A stretch of DNA of 5,397 nt from Pseudonocardiales bacterium (GTDB lineage: Bacteria; Actinomycetota; Actinomycetes; Mycobacteriales; Jatrophihabitantaceae): the NCBI GenBank assembly GCA_025465405.1, contig JAODNL010000123.1, positions 1 to 5,397 of the forward strand. The letters are read 5' to 3'. Below the pieces are notes generated by a model. That model had not been told where the DNA came from. It saw nothing but the letters and a program-made list of their open reading frames with translations, and did not search any database. A program made the position numbers and the translations under genes. Shown one piece after another: positions 4,551-5,397 of the stretch. How positions within the stretch are numbered: the first letter of the stretch is position 1; the number at the start of each line of letters is the position of its first letter.

Positions 4551-5397
4551 CCACGTCAGAATCTCGGCCGACCACGACGGACGCCGGAGTGCCGGTCGCA
4601 AGCGACGAGCATTCGCTCACGATCGGGCCCGACGGCCCGGTATTGCTGCAGGACCACTACCTGATCGAGCAGATGGCCAACTTCAACCGGGAACGCATCC
4701 CGGAGCGCCAGCCGCACGCCAAGGGCGGCGGCGCGTTCGGCACGTTCCAGGTGACCCAAGACTTCAGCGCCTACACCCGGGCGGCGGTGTTCCAGCCCGG
4801 CGCCGAGACCGACGTGCTCATTCGGTTCTCGACGGTGGCAGGTGAGCGCGGTAGCCCGGACACATGGCGCGATCCGCGCGGTTTCGCGGTGAAGTTCTAC
4901 ACCAGCGAAGGCAACCTGGACATCGTCGGCAACAACACCCCGGTGTTCTTCATCAAGGATCCGTTGAAGTTCCAGCATTTCATCCGCTCGCAGAAGCGGC
5001 GTGCGGCGAACAACCTTCGCGATCACGACATGCAGTGGGACTTCTGGACCCTCTCGCCGGAGTCGGCGCACCAGGTCACCTGGCTGATGGGTGACCGCGG
5101 CATTCCGCGGTCGTGGCGGCACATGAACGGTTACTCGAGTCACGCCTACATGTGGATCAATGCGCAGGGTGAGCGGTTCTGGGTGAAATACCACTTCAAG
5201 ACCGACCAGGGCATCGAGTTCTTCACCCAGGACGAGGGCGACCAGATGGCCTCGGCGGACACCGACTACCACCAGCGCGATCTCTACGAGCACATCGAAG
5301 CCGGGGAATTCCCGAGTTGGACGCTGAAGATGCAGATCATGCCGTTCGAGGAGGCCAAGACCTACCGGTTCAACCCGTTCGACCTCACCAAGGTGTG
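4547..5397 (+). CDS. katA: Monofunctional heme catalase KatA (3' end outside window)
   Basis: Catalase (2 H2O2 to 2 H2O + O2), cytoplasmic heme enzyme. The frame is open to the right edge: 283 complete codons of a protein that is normally about 480-500 residues in the small-subunit clade. Visible landmarks are the catalytic His57 in ERQPHAKGGGAFGTF, RFSTVAGERGSPDTWRDPRG at 93-112, and the active-site Asn in DIVGNNTPVFFIKD (GNNTP at 128-132). MNGYSSHAYMWIN and the closing FNPFDLTKV also match the family. The proximal heme Tyr lies beyond the window. The start is GTG 4547 because AAGGAG at 4535-4540 is six bases upstream and it overlaps the Fur remnant stop. With Fur broken and only short gaps upstream, the gene may be read from the sigma-factor operon or from an unseen promoter in 4279-4540. 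It is not a KatG-type catalase-peroxidase. No frameshift or missing residue is seen in the part present. Confidence 0.97.
   Translation, partial: MTTSESRPTTTDAGVPVASDEHSLTIGPDGPVLLQDHYLIEQMANFNRERIPERQPHAKGGGAFGTFQVTQDFSAYTRAAVFQPGAETDVLIRFSTVAGERGSPDTWRDPRGFAVKFYTSEGNLDIVGNNTPVFFIKDPLKFQHFIRSQKRRAANNLRDHDMQWDFWTLSPESAHQVTWLMGDRGIPRSWRHMNGYSSHAYMWINAQGERFWVKYHFKTDQGIEFFTQDEGDQMASADTDYHQRDLYEHIEAGEFPSWTLKMQIMPFEEAKTYRFNPFDLTKV

Noticed and set aside
4556..5293. Open frame of 245 codons on the - strand
   Set aside because: It is antisense to the catalase gene, which is conserved throughout; the reverse translation resembles nothing.
1..5397. CRISPR arrays, tRNA/rRNA genes, insertion sequences, attachment sites
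   Set aside because: No regularly spaced repeats, no transposase or integrase text and no structured RNA gene were seen by reading both strands.

Overview
The window is high-GC throughout and strongly GC-biased at third codon positions. It codes almost entirely on the + strand, and its families (class III cyclase fused to a propeller, CRP/FNR regulator, DGPF protein with an ECF42-type sigma factor, Fur-catalase pair) point to an actinobacterium. Mycobacteriales is my best guess, by inference only.

Layout: (1) 3-788 is the 3' part of a class III nucleotide cyclase gene. Its reading frame is broken by an in-frame TGA at 375-377. The same frame then runs on through a transmembrane segment into a much shortened beta-propeller. 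(2) 791-1462 is an intact CRP/FNR-type cyclic-nucleotide-responsive regulator, two bases after the cyclase remnant. (3) 1463-1621 is intergenic and holds a perfect 14-bp palindrome. (4) 1622-1909 and 1926-2156 are two small genes with strong ribosome binding sites: an Arg-rich protein of unknown function and a single-pass membrane protein. (5) 2147-2481 is a decayed serine beta-lactamase-family gene. It keeps the SMTK active-site region and a C-terminal piece, but lacks the middle and is frameshifted. (6) 2536-4278 is a DGPF/YCII-domain gene followed four bases later by an ECF42-type sigma factor with a long C-terminal extension, preceded by a TGTCGA-N17-CGTA candidate promoter. (7) 4299-4550 is a Fur-family regulator remnant with a frameshift and a missing middle, overlapping the start of (8) a monofunctional catalase (katA), which runs off the window at 5397.

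Functionally this looks like a signalling and oxidative-stress region: cyclase plus cNMP-responsive regulator, then stress sigma factor plus partner, then catalase. The most striking feature is that three separate genes (cyclase-propeller, beta-lactamase, Fur) are broken in the same way. Each keeps its N-terminal and C-terminal parts, joined across a missing middle, while the genes between them look intact. This could be genuine genome decay or a sequencing/assembly problem. If real, the catalase has lost its local Fur repressor and sits directly behind a sigma-factor operon.
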